Shown here: positions 1-7,198 of the stretch, piece by piece
Layout of the letters: each line of letters starts with the position of its first letter
Position numbering within the stretch: the first letter of the stretch is position 1
DNA from: Promethearchaeota archaeon
GTDB lineage: Archaea > Asgardarchaeota > Lokiarchaeia > Sigynarchaeales > SOKP01
Assembly: GCA_019894875.1 (NCBI GenBank)
Contig: JAGXNR010000066.1
Location: forward strand, 1-15,411
DNA length: 15,411 bases
Direction of reading: 5' to 3'
Notes under the pieces: model-generated
What the model saw: only the letters and a program-made list of their open reading frames with translations
Told to the model about the DNA's origin: nothing
The model's database searches: none
Translations under genes and position numbers: made by a program

Positions 1-711
1 CCTTATGATAAATGGGTAGGTCCAGAATTATTAGATGCTGGGACGGGATACCAAATTTATAAATCAATTTGGAGCGCAATTAATTCCAATAATATGTACG
101 AGCTTAAATCCGTTTTAGAGAGATCTTTTCATCAAGAATGGGGCTTGTTCAAAAATATAGCTTTAATAAATTTCTTAGGAAATCATGATTGTACGAGGAT
201 TCGTTCTATTTTAAAAGATGATAGATACATAATTCCTGCCTTTTTATTCCTTCTTACTACTAATGGTATTCCTAAAATTTATTATGGTGATGAAATTGGT
301 ATTAAGGGAGTTAAAACAGAGCAATCTGATGATGATGTAAGGGGACCGATGCCTAAATCTTTTGATGAATGGCCTTCAATAAGTAGTGAAATATTTAGAA
401 ATGTTCAAAATTTCATACAGATAAGAAAAAATAATCATGCATTAACCCACGGAGATCTTACTCCTGTATTTGCTGATAATAACGTCTTAGCATTTATCAG
501 GCGTTCTACAAAACAAACAATTTTAATAATAATAAATGCTAGCTTTGAACAGATTGAGAAGACAATTCCATTGTGGAATCAAAATTTAGATGGTTTTCGA
601 TTTGTAGAGTTATTAGAACAAGGAGGAGATAAAGAATATTTTGTTAGAAACAATCAACTACACATTTCTGAGTTTTATCCTTGTTGGGGTAGAATATTGC
701 TATTACAATAA
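1..711 (+). CDS. GH13 alpha-amylase-family glycoside hydrolase, C-terminal part (5' truncated by window edge)
   Basis: The reading frame is open from base 1, so this is the last 236 residues of a longer protein; the ATG at 94 is internal. Visible GH13 hallmarks are the region IV motif LGNHD, whose NHD codons are at 181-189 and whose Asp is the transition-state stabiliser, and the conserved segment IPKIYYGDEIG about 25 residues later. This is followed by a small C-terminal beta domain (NNVLAFIRRS...ILIIINAS). The enzyme would cleave or transfer alpha-glucosidic bonds in starch, glycogen or maltodextrin. The spacing resembles cyclomaltodextrinase/neopullulanase-type members, but the nucleophile and acid/base regions lie outside the window, so the subfamily and location are unresolved. 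It ends in TAA and is followed by T-rich sequence. The family call is secure; the exact activity is inference. Confidence 0.9.
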   Translation, partial: PYDKWVGPELLDAGTGYQIYKSIWSAINSNNMYELKSVLERSFHQEWGLFKNIALINFLGNHDCTRIRSILKDDRYIIPAFLFLLTTNGIPKIYYGDEIGIKGVKTEQSDDDVRGPMPKSFDEWPSISSEIFRNVQNFIQIRKNNHALTHGDLTPVFADNNVLAFIRRSTKQTILIIINASFEQIEKTIPLWNQNLDGFRFVELLEQGGDKEYFVRNNQLHISEFYPCWGRILLLQ

Positions 712-820
712 TTTTAGATTTTTATTAGAAATATGATTTAATAACAAGATTCTCAAAGGAGTTACTAAAAGTAAAAATTTTTCATTGAAATGAAGTTATA
801 TTAATCAAGCTATAACATTA

Positions 821-825
821 GAGGA
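821..825 (+). promoter_or_regulatory. Shine-Dalgarno sequence GAGGA of the LLM oxidoreductase gene
   Basis: GAGGA lies 7 bases before the ATG at 833 and fits the archaeal 16S anti-SD core. It supports that start and shows that this genome uses SD-led initiation for some genes. Confidence 0.6.
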
Positions 826-832
826 ATTTTAA

Positions 833-1723
833 ATGGGGAAAAAAGTTCGATTTGGAGTATTTACAAGTCAGATTCTTCCTTGGGAAAAGGAAGTTGAACG
901 ATGGAAGTTAATTGAAAGTTTAGGATTTGATAGTATTTGGCTTGGTGATCACTTTACTGATCCCGTAAATCATACTGGACATTGGTTTGAATCTTGGACA
1001 CTTTTAGCATCTCTTGCTGTTGTCACTGAAAAGGTTAGGCTTGGAGCCTTAGTAACTTCGATGCCATTGCGAAGACCTGCTGTTTTAGCAAGACAAGCTC
1101 TTACTGTTGACCATATATCTAATGGTAGATTAGAAATAGGACTAGGTACCGGTGGTAGAGGAGATCCTGTTCATCGTATGCTCAAGATTGAAGATTGGCA
1201 AAGTTCAGAACGAGTTGATCGCTTTAAAGATCAAGTAGAAATAATTGATAAGCTCTTACGTCAGGATGTATCAAGTTATGACGGAAAATATTATCAATTA
1301 GATAATGCAGCAATGAATCCACCAACAATTCAGAAACCTCGACCACCAATTGTCATTGCTGCAATGGGAAATTCAATGCTAAAAATTGCTGCAAAGTATG
1401 CGGATACTTGGAATTCTTTTGGATCAGAAGACTGGCGTGCTCCTGCGGAAAAGATTTTTGAAAACACTAAAAAACGCCTTGAATTAATAGATAAATACTG
1501 CATAGACCTAAATAGAAATCCAGATACACTACGCCGTTCTTTAATGTTTTATACCCGTCATGGTCGTAGAATTCTTGATTCCGAAGAGAACTTTAGATTT
1601 GAAATAAATAAATATAAAGAAATTGGGATTGATGAATTTATCATATATTTTCCCTTCTTTGAATCTAGAAACGTCCAAAATCTAAAAAAAATAGCTGAAA
1701 ATGTAATACCTGATTTAAGATAA
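833..1723 (+). CDS. LLM-class (luciferase-like) flavin/F420-dependent oxidoreductase
   Basis: A 296-residue single-domain protein of the bacterial luciferase/F420-dependent reductase superfamily (TIM barrel). Visible signatures are an N-terminal strand RFGVFTSQ, then [11 protein letters not shown] (about 31-41), the segment [40 protein letters not shown] (about 68-106, shown here only as its landmarks VTSMPLRRP and [10 protein letters not shown]), and [24 protein letters not shown] near residue 175. Length is typical. Such enzymes move hydride between F420H2 or FMNH2 and small organic substrates; the cofactor cannot be decided here, but F420 is common in archaeal members. ATG is supported by the GAGGA site. 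The methyltransferase gene begins 29 bases after the stop, with its own SD, so the two are probably co-transcribed. Substrate unknown. Confidence 0.9.
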   Translation: MGKKVRFGVFTSQILPWEKEVERWKLIESLGFDSIWLGDHFTDPVNHTGHWFESWTLLASLAVVTEKVRLGALVTSMPLRRPAVLARQALTVDHISNGRLEIGLGTGGRGDPVHRMLKIEDWQSSERVDRFKDQVEIIDKLLRQDVSSYDGKYYQLDNAAMNPPTIQKPRPPIVIAAMGNSMLKIAAKYADTWNSFGSEDWRAPAEKIFENTKKRLELIDKYCIDLNRNPDTLRRSLMFYTRHGRRILDSEENFRFEINKYKEIGIDEFIIYFPFFESRNVQNLKKIAENVIPDLR

Positions 1724-1740
1724 GATGTATAATAATTACA

Positions 1741-1745
1741 AGAGG
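1741..1745 (+). promoter_or_regulatory. Shine-Dalgarno sequence AGAGG of the O-methyltransferase gene
   Basis: AGAGGA begins at 1741, about 7 bases before the ATG at 1753, in the short gap after the LLM gene. It supports the chosen start. Confidence 0.55.
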
Positions 1746-1752
1746 ATTATTA

Positions 1753-2343
1753 ATGTTTCATAATTTACCAGACAGTATCACTAGAAGAATGAAATTTCTT
1801 GAAGATCTTGATTCAAAGGATAGAAATGATGGAACTCCACGTTTAGAAAGGTTACGTCAAATTCCCCCTGAAACAGGAAAGTTTCTTTCAATCCTAGTGG
1901 CATCTGCGCCTAAAGGGAGATTTATTGAAATTGGAACAAGTGCGGGTTACTCCACTTTATGGCTAGCTCTCGCGTGCAAATTATTAGGAACAACAGTAAC
2001 TACCTTTGAAATTTTAAAAGAAAAAGTAACAATAGCAAAAGAAACTTTCAAAGAAACTAATATGGGAGAGATTATTGAGTTGATTGAAGGCGACGCACGA
2101 AATTATATAAAAAAATTTGATAACATTGCCTTTTGTTTTTTAGATGCGGAGAAAGAAGTTTATGAAGATTGTTATGATCTTGTCATTCCAAACATGGTCC
2201 ACGGAGGATTTTTAGTAGCTGACAATGCGATTAATCATTATGAAACCCTAAAACCAATGTTGGATAAGGCTTTAAATGATGATAGAGTAGATGCTCTTAT
2301 AGTTCCTATAGGGAAAGGAGTATTATTATGTAGGAAATTATAA
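1753..2343 (+). CDS. Cation-dependent class I SAM O-methyltransferase (caffeoyl-CoA OMT-like)
   Basis: A 196-residue Rossmann-fold methyltransferase of the COMT/CCoAOMT type. SAM motif I is [11 protein letters not shown] (59-69), the acidic end of strand 2 is TTFE (Glu86), and EGDAR places Asp114 near the adenine. Metal-binding residues of the family are visible as Asp131 in FLDAEKE, and Asp157 and Asn158 in VADNA; Lys134 matches the catalytic Lys position. It would methylate a hydroxyl, typically of a catechol-like or other vicinal-hydroxyl substrate, using SAM and a divalent cation. It is slightly shorter than the usual 210-220 residues, lacking part of the N-terminal helices. Its tight spacing behind the LLM oxidoreductase suggests a shared small-molecule pathway. 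Substrate is unknown. Confidence 0.88.
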   Translation: MFHNLPDSITRRMKFLEDLDSKDRNDGTPRLERLRQIPPETGKFLSILVASAPKGRFIEIGTSAGYSTLWLALACKLLGTTVTTFEILKEKVTIAKETFKETNMGEIIELIEGDARNYIKKFDNIAFCFLDAEKEVYEDCYDLVIPNMVHGGFLVADNAINHYETLKPMLDKALNDDRVDALIVPIGKGVLLCRKL

Positions 2344-2423
2344 TGCTTCTTTTTATTACAAAATTTAATTAATATCAAATATTTTCTTTCAAAAACAGAA
2401 TAATACCGCTTAAGGTAATATAT

Positions 2424-3506
2424 TTGGTATATACAGAATCAGAAAATTTTTCTCCAGAAATGAAAGCTCATTTTCAAGGAGTTGTTAAATTCTTAGAAAG
2501 AAGAATTATTCGCTCAGATGTAAAGGAAAATTTTATTCGAAACAATTTAACAATGATCCAAAATCTTGAAGCTTATATAAAAGAAACCGGAAGGGATAAT
2601 ATAAAACGGAATTTAAATATTGACCCATATGAGGCTTATATAAAACAAGATCCAAAATTTATGAGAGAATATAGTTATTTTATTATAAAAACAACTAAAC
2701 TACCCTTCCCAGATGATGTGCACACAGAAATTATACATATCGGTAAGGTTCCGGCAAGATGGATTATAGTTCCAGAAGCAAAAGATAATCATAAGCATGT
2801 GTTACTGCATCTACACGGAGGAGGTTATGTAGGGGGAAGTATAAAGATGCCAGGAAATGTGCTCCTTCCATATAGAGTGGCGAATGCTTCAAAAATCCCC
2901 GTTCTAATGTTAAATTATGGATTAGCGCCAAAAAGACCGTACCCTATTGGACTAAACGATTCGGTTAATGCCTATAAATGGCTTATATCAGAAGGTTATA
3001 AACCAGAAAATATAATTATTTGGGGAGGATCCGCAGGAGGGGGATTAACAATGGCAACTCTCCTGAAATTAAGAGAATTAGGTATAACATTACCTAGGGC
3101 TGCAATAGGTCTTTCACCTTGGGTAGATTTGGCGTTTGAAGGAGAATCATATAATACGAGAAAAAAGAAGGATGTAGCACTTACAAAAGAAGGGCTTGCA
3201 CAAGGTGTAGAAATGTATATTGGTGCTTCTGGTACGGATCCTCATGATCCTTATGTATCCCCTTTCTATGCTGATTTACAAGACTTACCACCATTGTTAA
3301 TCGAAGTAGGAGACTGGGAAGTCTTTTTATCTGAAGATACACAGTTTGCACAACGTGCTAAGGAAGCAGGTGTAGATGTTACATTGAATGTGTATCCCGA
3401 GATGCCTCATGTCCATCAAAATTTAGATCTTACCATCCCAGAAGTGCAACAATCAATAGATCGTATAGGGACCTTTATACGAAAACATTTTGAGTTAATT
3501 CAATAA
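2424..3506 (+). CDS. Alpha/beta hydrolase, hormone-sensitive-lipase (HSL) family esterase
   Basis: A 360-residue alpha/beta-hydrolase. The HSL oxyanion motif HGGG is at 131-134, the nucleophile elbow GGSAGG puts catalytic Ser at 203, the acid is Asp297 in VGDWE, and the His is His329 in EMPHVH. DPYVSP (275-280) is also family-typical. About 95 N-terminal residues precede the core as a helical cap longer than in many archaeal HSL esterases. It should hydrolyse short-chain carboxylic esters; no signal peptide is visible, so it is probably cytosolic. The start is TTG at 2424 with AAGGT 7 bases upstream; ATG at 2460 is an alternative lacking an SD. It lies 80 bases after the methyltransferase on the same strand, and its 3' end overlaps the convergent neighbour by 12 bases. 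Confidence 0.9.
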   Translation: MVYTESENFSPEMKAHFQGVVKFLERRIIRSDVKENFIRNNLTMIQNLEAYIKETGRDNIKRNLNIDPYEAYIKQDPKFMREYSYFIIKTTKLPFPDDVHTEIIHIGKVPARWIIVPEAKDNHKHVLLHLHGGGYVGGSIKMPGNVLLPYRVANASKIPVLMLNYGLAPKRPYPIGLNDSVNAYKWLISEGYKPENIIIWGGSAGGGLTMATLLKLRELGITLPRAAIGLSPWVDLAFEGESYNTRKKKDVALTKEGLAQGVEMYIGASGTDPHDPYVSPFYADLQDLPPLLIEVGDWEVFLSEDTQFAQRAKEAGVDVTLNVYPEMPHVHQNLDLTIPEVQQSIDRIGTFIRKHFELIQ

Positions 3507-4421
3507 TTTTTCAAGTGATACTAAGTCTTTTACACAATTTTTCTCTATTTTCTGAGCTTCCTTTAATAACTCAATTTTTCTTTTCTTATCTAGTTCCCTA
3601 TCTCTAGCTAAGTTAAGGTTTTTAGCGATTTCTTTGTATTTCATTCTTATTTTATTAGATTCCTCTTCAATTTTGCCTGAAAATTTTTTCCCAACCTCAA
3701 ATAAAAATCTATTAGCCATGTGTCTACTCTCTGCCCACACCGTACCGTTCCATAAATGACCGTGGGAATCTCCAAAATCGTTATTAATCGCATTCATCCA
3801 TACATCATATGCAGCCAAACCAGTGGTGTATTTCTCCATAGTATAATTTTTCGCAGGACCTTTTGCGACGTTGATTGCATATTGAATAGCTTCTTTAACC
3901 GCAGTTTTATCATCCTTAGGAGTGGTTTGGCTTATTTGAAATATAGTAATATGAAACTCTTTTTCGAACTCAACCCAAGTTTTATAAGTAAGGGAAGGAG
4001 GATTATTAAATTCAATATTAGCTGGTTTTAATATAAATTTGGTATCATCATAACCAACAATTAACTGGTTATCCATGTTCAATATGATACATGGATTCCC
4101 CTCATCAATTGAATTCCTGACAATTCTTTCTACTTCCTGAACATCTTTAGAATCTGATTCTTTATGAAAAAAACCTAAATCAACCATTTTTAACCCAACA
4201 TTTGCCAATAAATTATAAAAAGGGTCATAATTCCAGCAATACGGTCCACTAGGACAGATCTCATCATGTATATTCATAAGAAATGCATGACCTGATACAC
4301 CAAACAACCATGAGGAGCTAATATTCAAGTTAAAATAATCTGCGCACCCCTTTAAACATCCGATTAGATTTGTAGCGAAATTTTCATATTTCAAATTCTT
4401 GAGAATTTTTTGACCTTTCAT
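3495..4421 (-). CDS. BtrH N-terminal / C39-like fold protein with C-terminal coiled coil
   Basis: A 308-residue protein with no signal peptide or membrane segment. The N-terminal half resembles the BtrH_N/C39-peptidase-like fold: an early Gly-Cys (Cys22), an SSSWLFGVSGHAFLM stretch (about 35-49), CPSGPYCWNYDP (56-67) and an effector-like strand IVGYDD (121-126). BtrH from butirosin biosynthesis is an acyltransferase using an acyl-carrier-protein thioester; related C39 domains are cysteine peptidases. A second helical part carries GLAAYDVW (201-208) and a WAESRHMANRFLFEVG patch (229-244). Residues about 245-308 are strongly charged Lys/Glu-rich and likely form a coiled coil. It is 92 bases downstream of the longin-like gene on the same strand. 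The fold assignment rests on motif resemblance; whether it is an enzyme, and which Cys/His would act, is inference. Confidence 0.6.
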   Translation of the reverse strand: MKGQKILKNLKYENFATNLIGCLKGCADYFNLNISSSWLFGVSGHAFLMNIHDEICPSGPYCWNYDPFYNLLANVGLKMVDLGFFHKESDSKDVQEVERIVRNSIDEGNPCIILNMDNQLIVGYDDTKFILKPANIEFNNPPSLTYKTWVEFEKEFHITIFQISQTTPKDDKTAVKEAIQYAINVAKGPAKNYTMEKYTTGLAAYDVWMNAINNDFGDSHGHLWNGTVWAESRHMANRFLFEVGKKFSGKIEEESNKIRMKYKEIAKNLNLARDRELDKKRKIELLKEAQKIEKNCVKDLVSLEKLLN

Positions 4422-4513
4422 AATAATTTCAAATATAATCTTTATTTCTTCTATTATTAATTTTTATTATTTAATAATTCAATGAATAATTCTATGGTTT
4501 CTTTGATGAAAAA

Positions 4514-5176
4514 TTAGATTGAATTAGGATCAAGCAATGATACCGCAAAAATTTCCCATACGGGATTACTATCCAGATTGACCTTTAGAATTGCGTTCTT
4601 TAAGAGTCGATGATACATTTCCGGGATCCCCTCAACAATATCAACTCGTACTCCGGCTCCTATTAGCTCAATCATTGGGAGACACCATTTTTGTGGTACT
4701 TTAGCATACATAGCCTCAATCAATACCAACTTTTGATATAACTCAAGTGAATCTTCACCATACTGATCAATTATTTGGTCAATATCTTTCCAAAAATCAT
4801 TAAAGATCTTTGGTTCAAATTTATGAGATTTCATCTGTCTTTTTAAAGGTTCTTTATATTTTTCCTCAAACTTTTTATTAATTTCCTCCGCTAGCCCACT
4901 GAGAATGGGTTCTGTAGATGATCCAAGAGGCATTTGATAATCAATTAGTAGCACCGTGAAAACATGCTCCCCCGGACTAAACCGGGCTTCTAAGGATCCA
5001 GATCTAATTAATGACACACCTTCGGGAAAGTCTAATTCTTTAACAAAATTATTGAGAGCAGATAAAAAGCCAGACATTAATTGATCCTTGTCTGTTTGTC
5101 CCAAATCAACAATAGCATATTTATACAATAACAAGCCTGCATCTTTGGCAATAACATAAACCTCTACACGATTCAT
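4514..5176 (-). CDS. Longin-like (longin/roadblock superfamily-type) domain protein
   Basis: A 220-residue soluble protein. The first ~110 residues show the alternating pattern of Asgard longin-like domains: strand VEVYVIAKDAG, strand LLLYKYAIVDL, the helix DQLMSGFLSALNNFVKEL (about 31-48), and strands VSLIRSGSLEARF and VFTVLLIDYQM. A long amphipathic helix follows (ILSGLAEEINKKFEEKY). In eukaryotes longin domains sit in SNAREs, adaptins and GTPase regulators and often bind small GTPases. The C-terminal ~85 residues (from about LELYQKL) form a helical region I do not recognise. The gene is divergent from a Ras-like GTPase gene, which favours a GTPase-partner role by inference. Start is ATG at 5176; no clear SD. 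Confidence is good for the domain class, low for function. Confidence 0.65.
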   Translation of the reverse strand: MNRVEVYVIAKDAGLLLYKYAIVDLGQTDKDQLMSGFLSALNNFVKELDFPEGVSLIRSGSLEARFSPGEHVFTVLLIDYQMPLGSSTEPILSGLAEEINKKFEEKYKEPLKRQMKSHKFEPKIFNDFWKDIDQIIDQYGEDSLELYQKLVLIEAMYAKVPQKWCLPMIELIGAGVRVDIVEGIPEMYHRLLKNAILKVNLDSNPVWEIFAVSLLDPNSI

Positions 5177-5601
5177 ATTCTTTTCTTTTATAGCAATTTT
5201 TTAATTGAACTTAATAACTTTTTACTACATTTTGATGTGGCGAATTATTATAATTAAACACAATTTTATTTCCTATCCTAAAAATAATAAATTACTTCAA
5301 TATATTCTTATCTTTACCTATTAATAGGGTATTTCTTTTATTTATATTAAGTATCTAAAGAAAAATGAAGGTATGGTTGCTGTTTGTGTAAATATTTTTC
5401 TATTTTTTGTAAGTAAAAGATAATTAGGTTGAAGATAGTGTTAAAATCTCTTAATCTTATTAGATCCAAATCTGGATTAAATTTGAAAATTAAAAATATA
5501 AATAAAGGGACTTTTTCTTATGAAATATAGATACATTTTGTTTTAATAATCGAATAATCAATTGAGAATTTGCATTAAAACGGTTGGTGTCGAGGACTGT
5601 C
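5177..5601. promoter_or_regulatory. Divergent intergenic region between longin-like and GTPase genes
   Basis: This 425-base non-coding stretch holds the promoters of two divergent genes. On the minus strand a TATA-like CTATAAAAG lies near 5186-5193. On the plus strand a TATA-like AAAAATATAAATA lies near 5492-5504. A perfect 12-bp palindrome CCTATTAATAGG lies at 5317-5328. The longest open frame I found is about 29 codons with nothing to recommend it, so I see no gene here. The TATA assignments are by eye. Confidence 0.4.
5592..5596 (+). promoter_or_regulatory. Shine-Dalgarno sequence GAGGA fixing the GTPase start
   Basis: GAGGA lies 5 bases before the ATG at 5602. It favours this ATG over the in-frame TTG at 5584 and GTG at 5587. 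Confidence 0.55.
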
Positions 5602-6177
5602 ATGGGAGACAAAGAATTTAAGTACATATTTAAAATCTGCTTGATTGGTAGTGGTGGTGTGGGAAAAACTTGTATGGCTCGGAGGTTGTGCTTTGACAGC
5701 TTTAATGCTAAAACTCAACTGACTGTTGGTATTGATTTTTATACTTATGATATACCAGTTGTAGTTAAAAACGAAAATACTTTTGCTCGCCTTTCAATAT
5801 GGGACTTTGGGGGACAGGAGCAATTTAAAACATTATTTGGATATTACATTTCAGGTGCAAGCGGAATCTTTTTAGTGTTTGACCTATTGCAAATGGAGTC
5901 TCTGATAAAATTAGATTGGTGGTATGAGAATTTAATTCAATATAATCTTCAGGATCGTCCTAAACTGCTAGTTGGCACGAAAAATGATTTAACGCAAGGA
6001 GATGAAAGCAAGTATAAAATTGATGAATACATCATTAAACAGTTTCTTCAAAACCATAATGAAAAAGATTTCATAAAAACATCTTCAAAAGAAAATAGTA
6101 ATATCCTCCTAAGTTTTAAAGAAATGACTAAAAAAATAATGGATTATCATCATTTAGATTATGATAGATTCCCTTAG
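5602..6177 (+). CDS. Ras/Rab-like small GTPase
   Basis: A 191-residue protein that is a single G domain. All nucleotide-binding motifs are present: P-loop GSGGVGKT (16-23), switch I TVGIDF (41-46), very close to the Rab form TIGVDF, G3 WDFGGQE (67-73) with catalytic Gln72, G4 TKND (126-129), and G5 as SSK (161-163). G4 has Thr in place of the usual Asn. The protein ends in a charged helix (DYHHLDYDRFP) without Cys, so there is no prenylation motif as in eukaryotic Rabs; membrane attachment would need a partner. ATG at 5602 has GAGGA at the right distance. The divergent neighbour encodes a longin-like protein, a class that often binds such GTPases. Expected to be an intrinsically competent GTP-hydrolysing switch; its pathway is unknown. 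Confidence 0.93.
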   Translation: MGDKEFKYIFKICLIGSGGVGKTCMARRLCFDSFNAKTQLTVGIDFYTYDIPVVVKNENTFARLSIWDFGGQEQFKTLFGYYISGASGIFLVFDLLQMESLIKLDWWYENLIQYNLQDRPKLLVGTKNDLTQGDESKYKIDEYIIKQFLQNHNEKDFIKTSSKENSNILLSFKEMTKKIMDYHHLDYDRFP

Positions 6178-6217
6178 CATTATAACTAATGTATGATTAA
6201 AATATTAGATTGGATAT

Positions 6218-6631
6218 TTATGGTTCAGTTCTTTCTATTTCCTTAATAATATCGAAATCTTCATCAAAGCTGATAATTTTATTTATTTTATTTTCTAATG
6301 CACTTGCTACATGAATAGCATCTCTAGGTTGAATTTTATAATTAGATATTAAATTCTGTGCTCGATTAATAGTTATTAGTGATACTTTTACAATTCTTAG
6401 ATTTGGAATAATAAGAAACTTTCTCCCCTTCTCTATAGCTAATTGAATACCTAAAGTTTTTCTTATAATCCAAACAAATTCATCCCAAGTTAAAACAGAT
6501 GTAAATCCAATTATTTTATTATCAATAATTTTTTCTAAAAAGCTTTTAGATTTGTTAGCTTCTTGATTTGCATTGATATCGTATAAAATTGGGTTGAGAA
6601 ATATATTTGTGTCAACGTAGACTTTTTCCAT
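6218..6631 (-). CDS. VapC-like PIN-domain ribonuclease toxin
   Basis: A 137-residue PIN-domain protein. The acidic metal-binding residues are all visible: Asp7 in YVDTNIF, Glu51 in TWDEF, Asp104 in PRDAIHVASAL, and Asp123/Asp125 in SFDEDFD. This is a full set for an Mg-dependent endoribonuclease of the VapC type, which cleaves RNA (often tRNA or rRNA) when released from its antitoxin. The gene starts 3 bases after the stop of the AbrB-type antitoxin gene, so they form one unit, transcribed leftward and converging on the GTPase gene with a 40-base gap. The specific RNA target cannot be read from sequence. Confidence 0.9.
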   Translation of the reverse strand: MEKVYVDTNIFLNPILYDINANQEANKSKSFLEKIIDNKIIGFTSVLTWDEFVWIIRKTLGIQLAIEKGRKFLIIPNLRIVKVSLITINRAQNLISNYKIQPRDAIHVASALENKINKIISFDEDFDIIKEIERTEP

Positions 6632-6634
6632 AAT

Positions 6635-6874
6635 TTAATCCTTTATATATTGTTCATAGTATAATTTTTTAAAATCTACTTTCTCTGTTAATTTTGCAGG
6701 AGTTTCTAAAAAATCCTTTAAAAATTCTTTCTTATTTGAAGGAAGGCTTATTCTGATTTCATTTTCAATAATTTCTATAAAAACTTCACTGCCCGGTTTA
6801 ATATTAAGAGCATCTCGTACATCTTTAGGTATGACAACTTGACCTTTTGGACCCACTTTTCTTTTTATTATCAT
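6635..6874 (-). CDS. AbrB/SpoVT-type antitoxin (VapB-like)
   Basis: A 79-residue protein with the AbrB swapped-hairpin DNA-binding motif at the N-terminus: RKVGPKGQVVIPKDVRDAL, then NIKPGSEVFIEI and a last strand NEIRISLP. The C-terminal ~35 residues (KKEFLKDF...KLYYEQYIKD) are the likely toxin-binding tail. The protein should neutralise the downstream PIN toxin and repress its own promoter as a dimer. I chose the ATG at 6874; an in-frame TTG at 6883 would add three residues. No SD is evident. A 13-bp palindrome about 15 bases upstream is a plausible operator. Confidence 0.88.
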   Translation of the reverse strand: MIIKRKVGPKGQVVIPKDVRDALNIKPGSEVFIEIIENEIRISLPSNKKEFLKDFLETPAKLTEKVDFKKLYYEQYIKD

Positions 6875-6889
6875 TCTTATCAATTCATA

Positions 6890-6902
6890 ATAGTATTACT
6901 AT
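6890..6902. promoter_or_regulatory. Inverted repeat, candidate VapBC operator
   Basis: ATAGTA-T-TACTAT is a perfect 6+1+6 inverted repeat located 15 bases upstream of the antitoxin ATG. AbrB-type antitoxins commonly autoregulate at such palindromes. The position is right, but the base composition makes short palindromes common, so this is a candidate only. Confidence 0.4.
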
Positions 6903-7198
6903 CAATTTATACTTTTTCATACAGATAATTCCAACTCTTTTACATTTTCTACTGAAAAATAACAGAAAAAAAAATTCTTTATTTCTTTATTCTATTAATT
7001 AAATAATAGCAAATAGCTTTCATACTCATCAATTAATGGGTTTTAACAGGGGATCTGGTCGTATCCAACCTTAGTATTTAATTTAGAGGAATTTTATAAT
7101 ATTAATAGAAATTGTTTATCTTTTAATATAAATATTAAAAATTTATACTCCTCTTTTCTTTTTATAATAGAAAATCTTACTTCGATAAATTCAATCTA
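6903..7198. other. Non-coding gap between antitoxin gene and GRAM-like gene
   Basis: With the operator, about 320 bases carry no recognisable gene. The gap holds one copy of a 37-bp repeat (7130-7166) and a patch richer in G and C at about 7035-7072 that stands out from its surroundings. That patch contains a 12-codon open frame (ATG at 7036) that I do not regard as a gene. Confidence 0.4.
7130..7166 (+). repeat. 37-bp intergenic direct repeat, copy 1
   Basis: Begins AAATATTAAAAATTTATACT and continues with a pyrimidine tract ending CTTTTTATA. It matches 8351-8387 at 35 of 37 positions with no gap, in the same orientation. This copy lies 32 bases beyond the stop of the GRAM-like gene. Read on the minus strand it contains GAGTATAAATTT, which resembles a BRE/TATA element. 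Its function is unknown. Confidence 0.7.

Noticed and set aside
3756..4031. 91-codon plus-strand open frame
   Set aside because: It lies wholly antisense to the BtrH-like gene, has no SD or recognisable motif, and the opposite frame has clear protein-like features.
5234..5323. 29-codon open frame in the longin/GTPase intergenic region
   Set aside because: Too short, no SD, no motif, and A/T-rich sequence gives such frames by chance.
5584..5601. TTG start extending the GTPase by six residues
   Set aside because: GAGGA at 5592-5596 is placed for the ATG at 5602, and the extra residues add nothing conserved.
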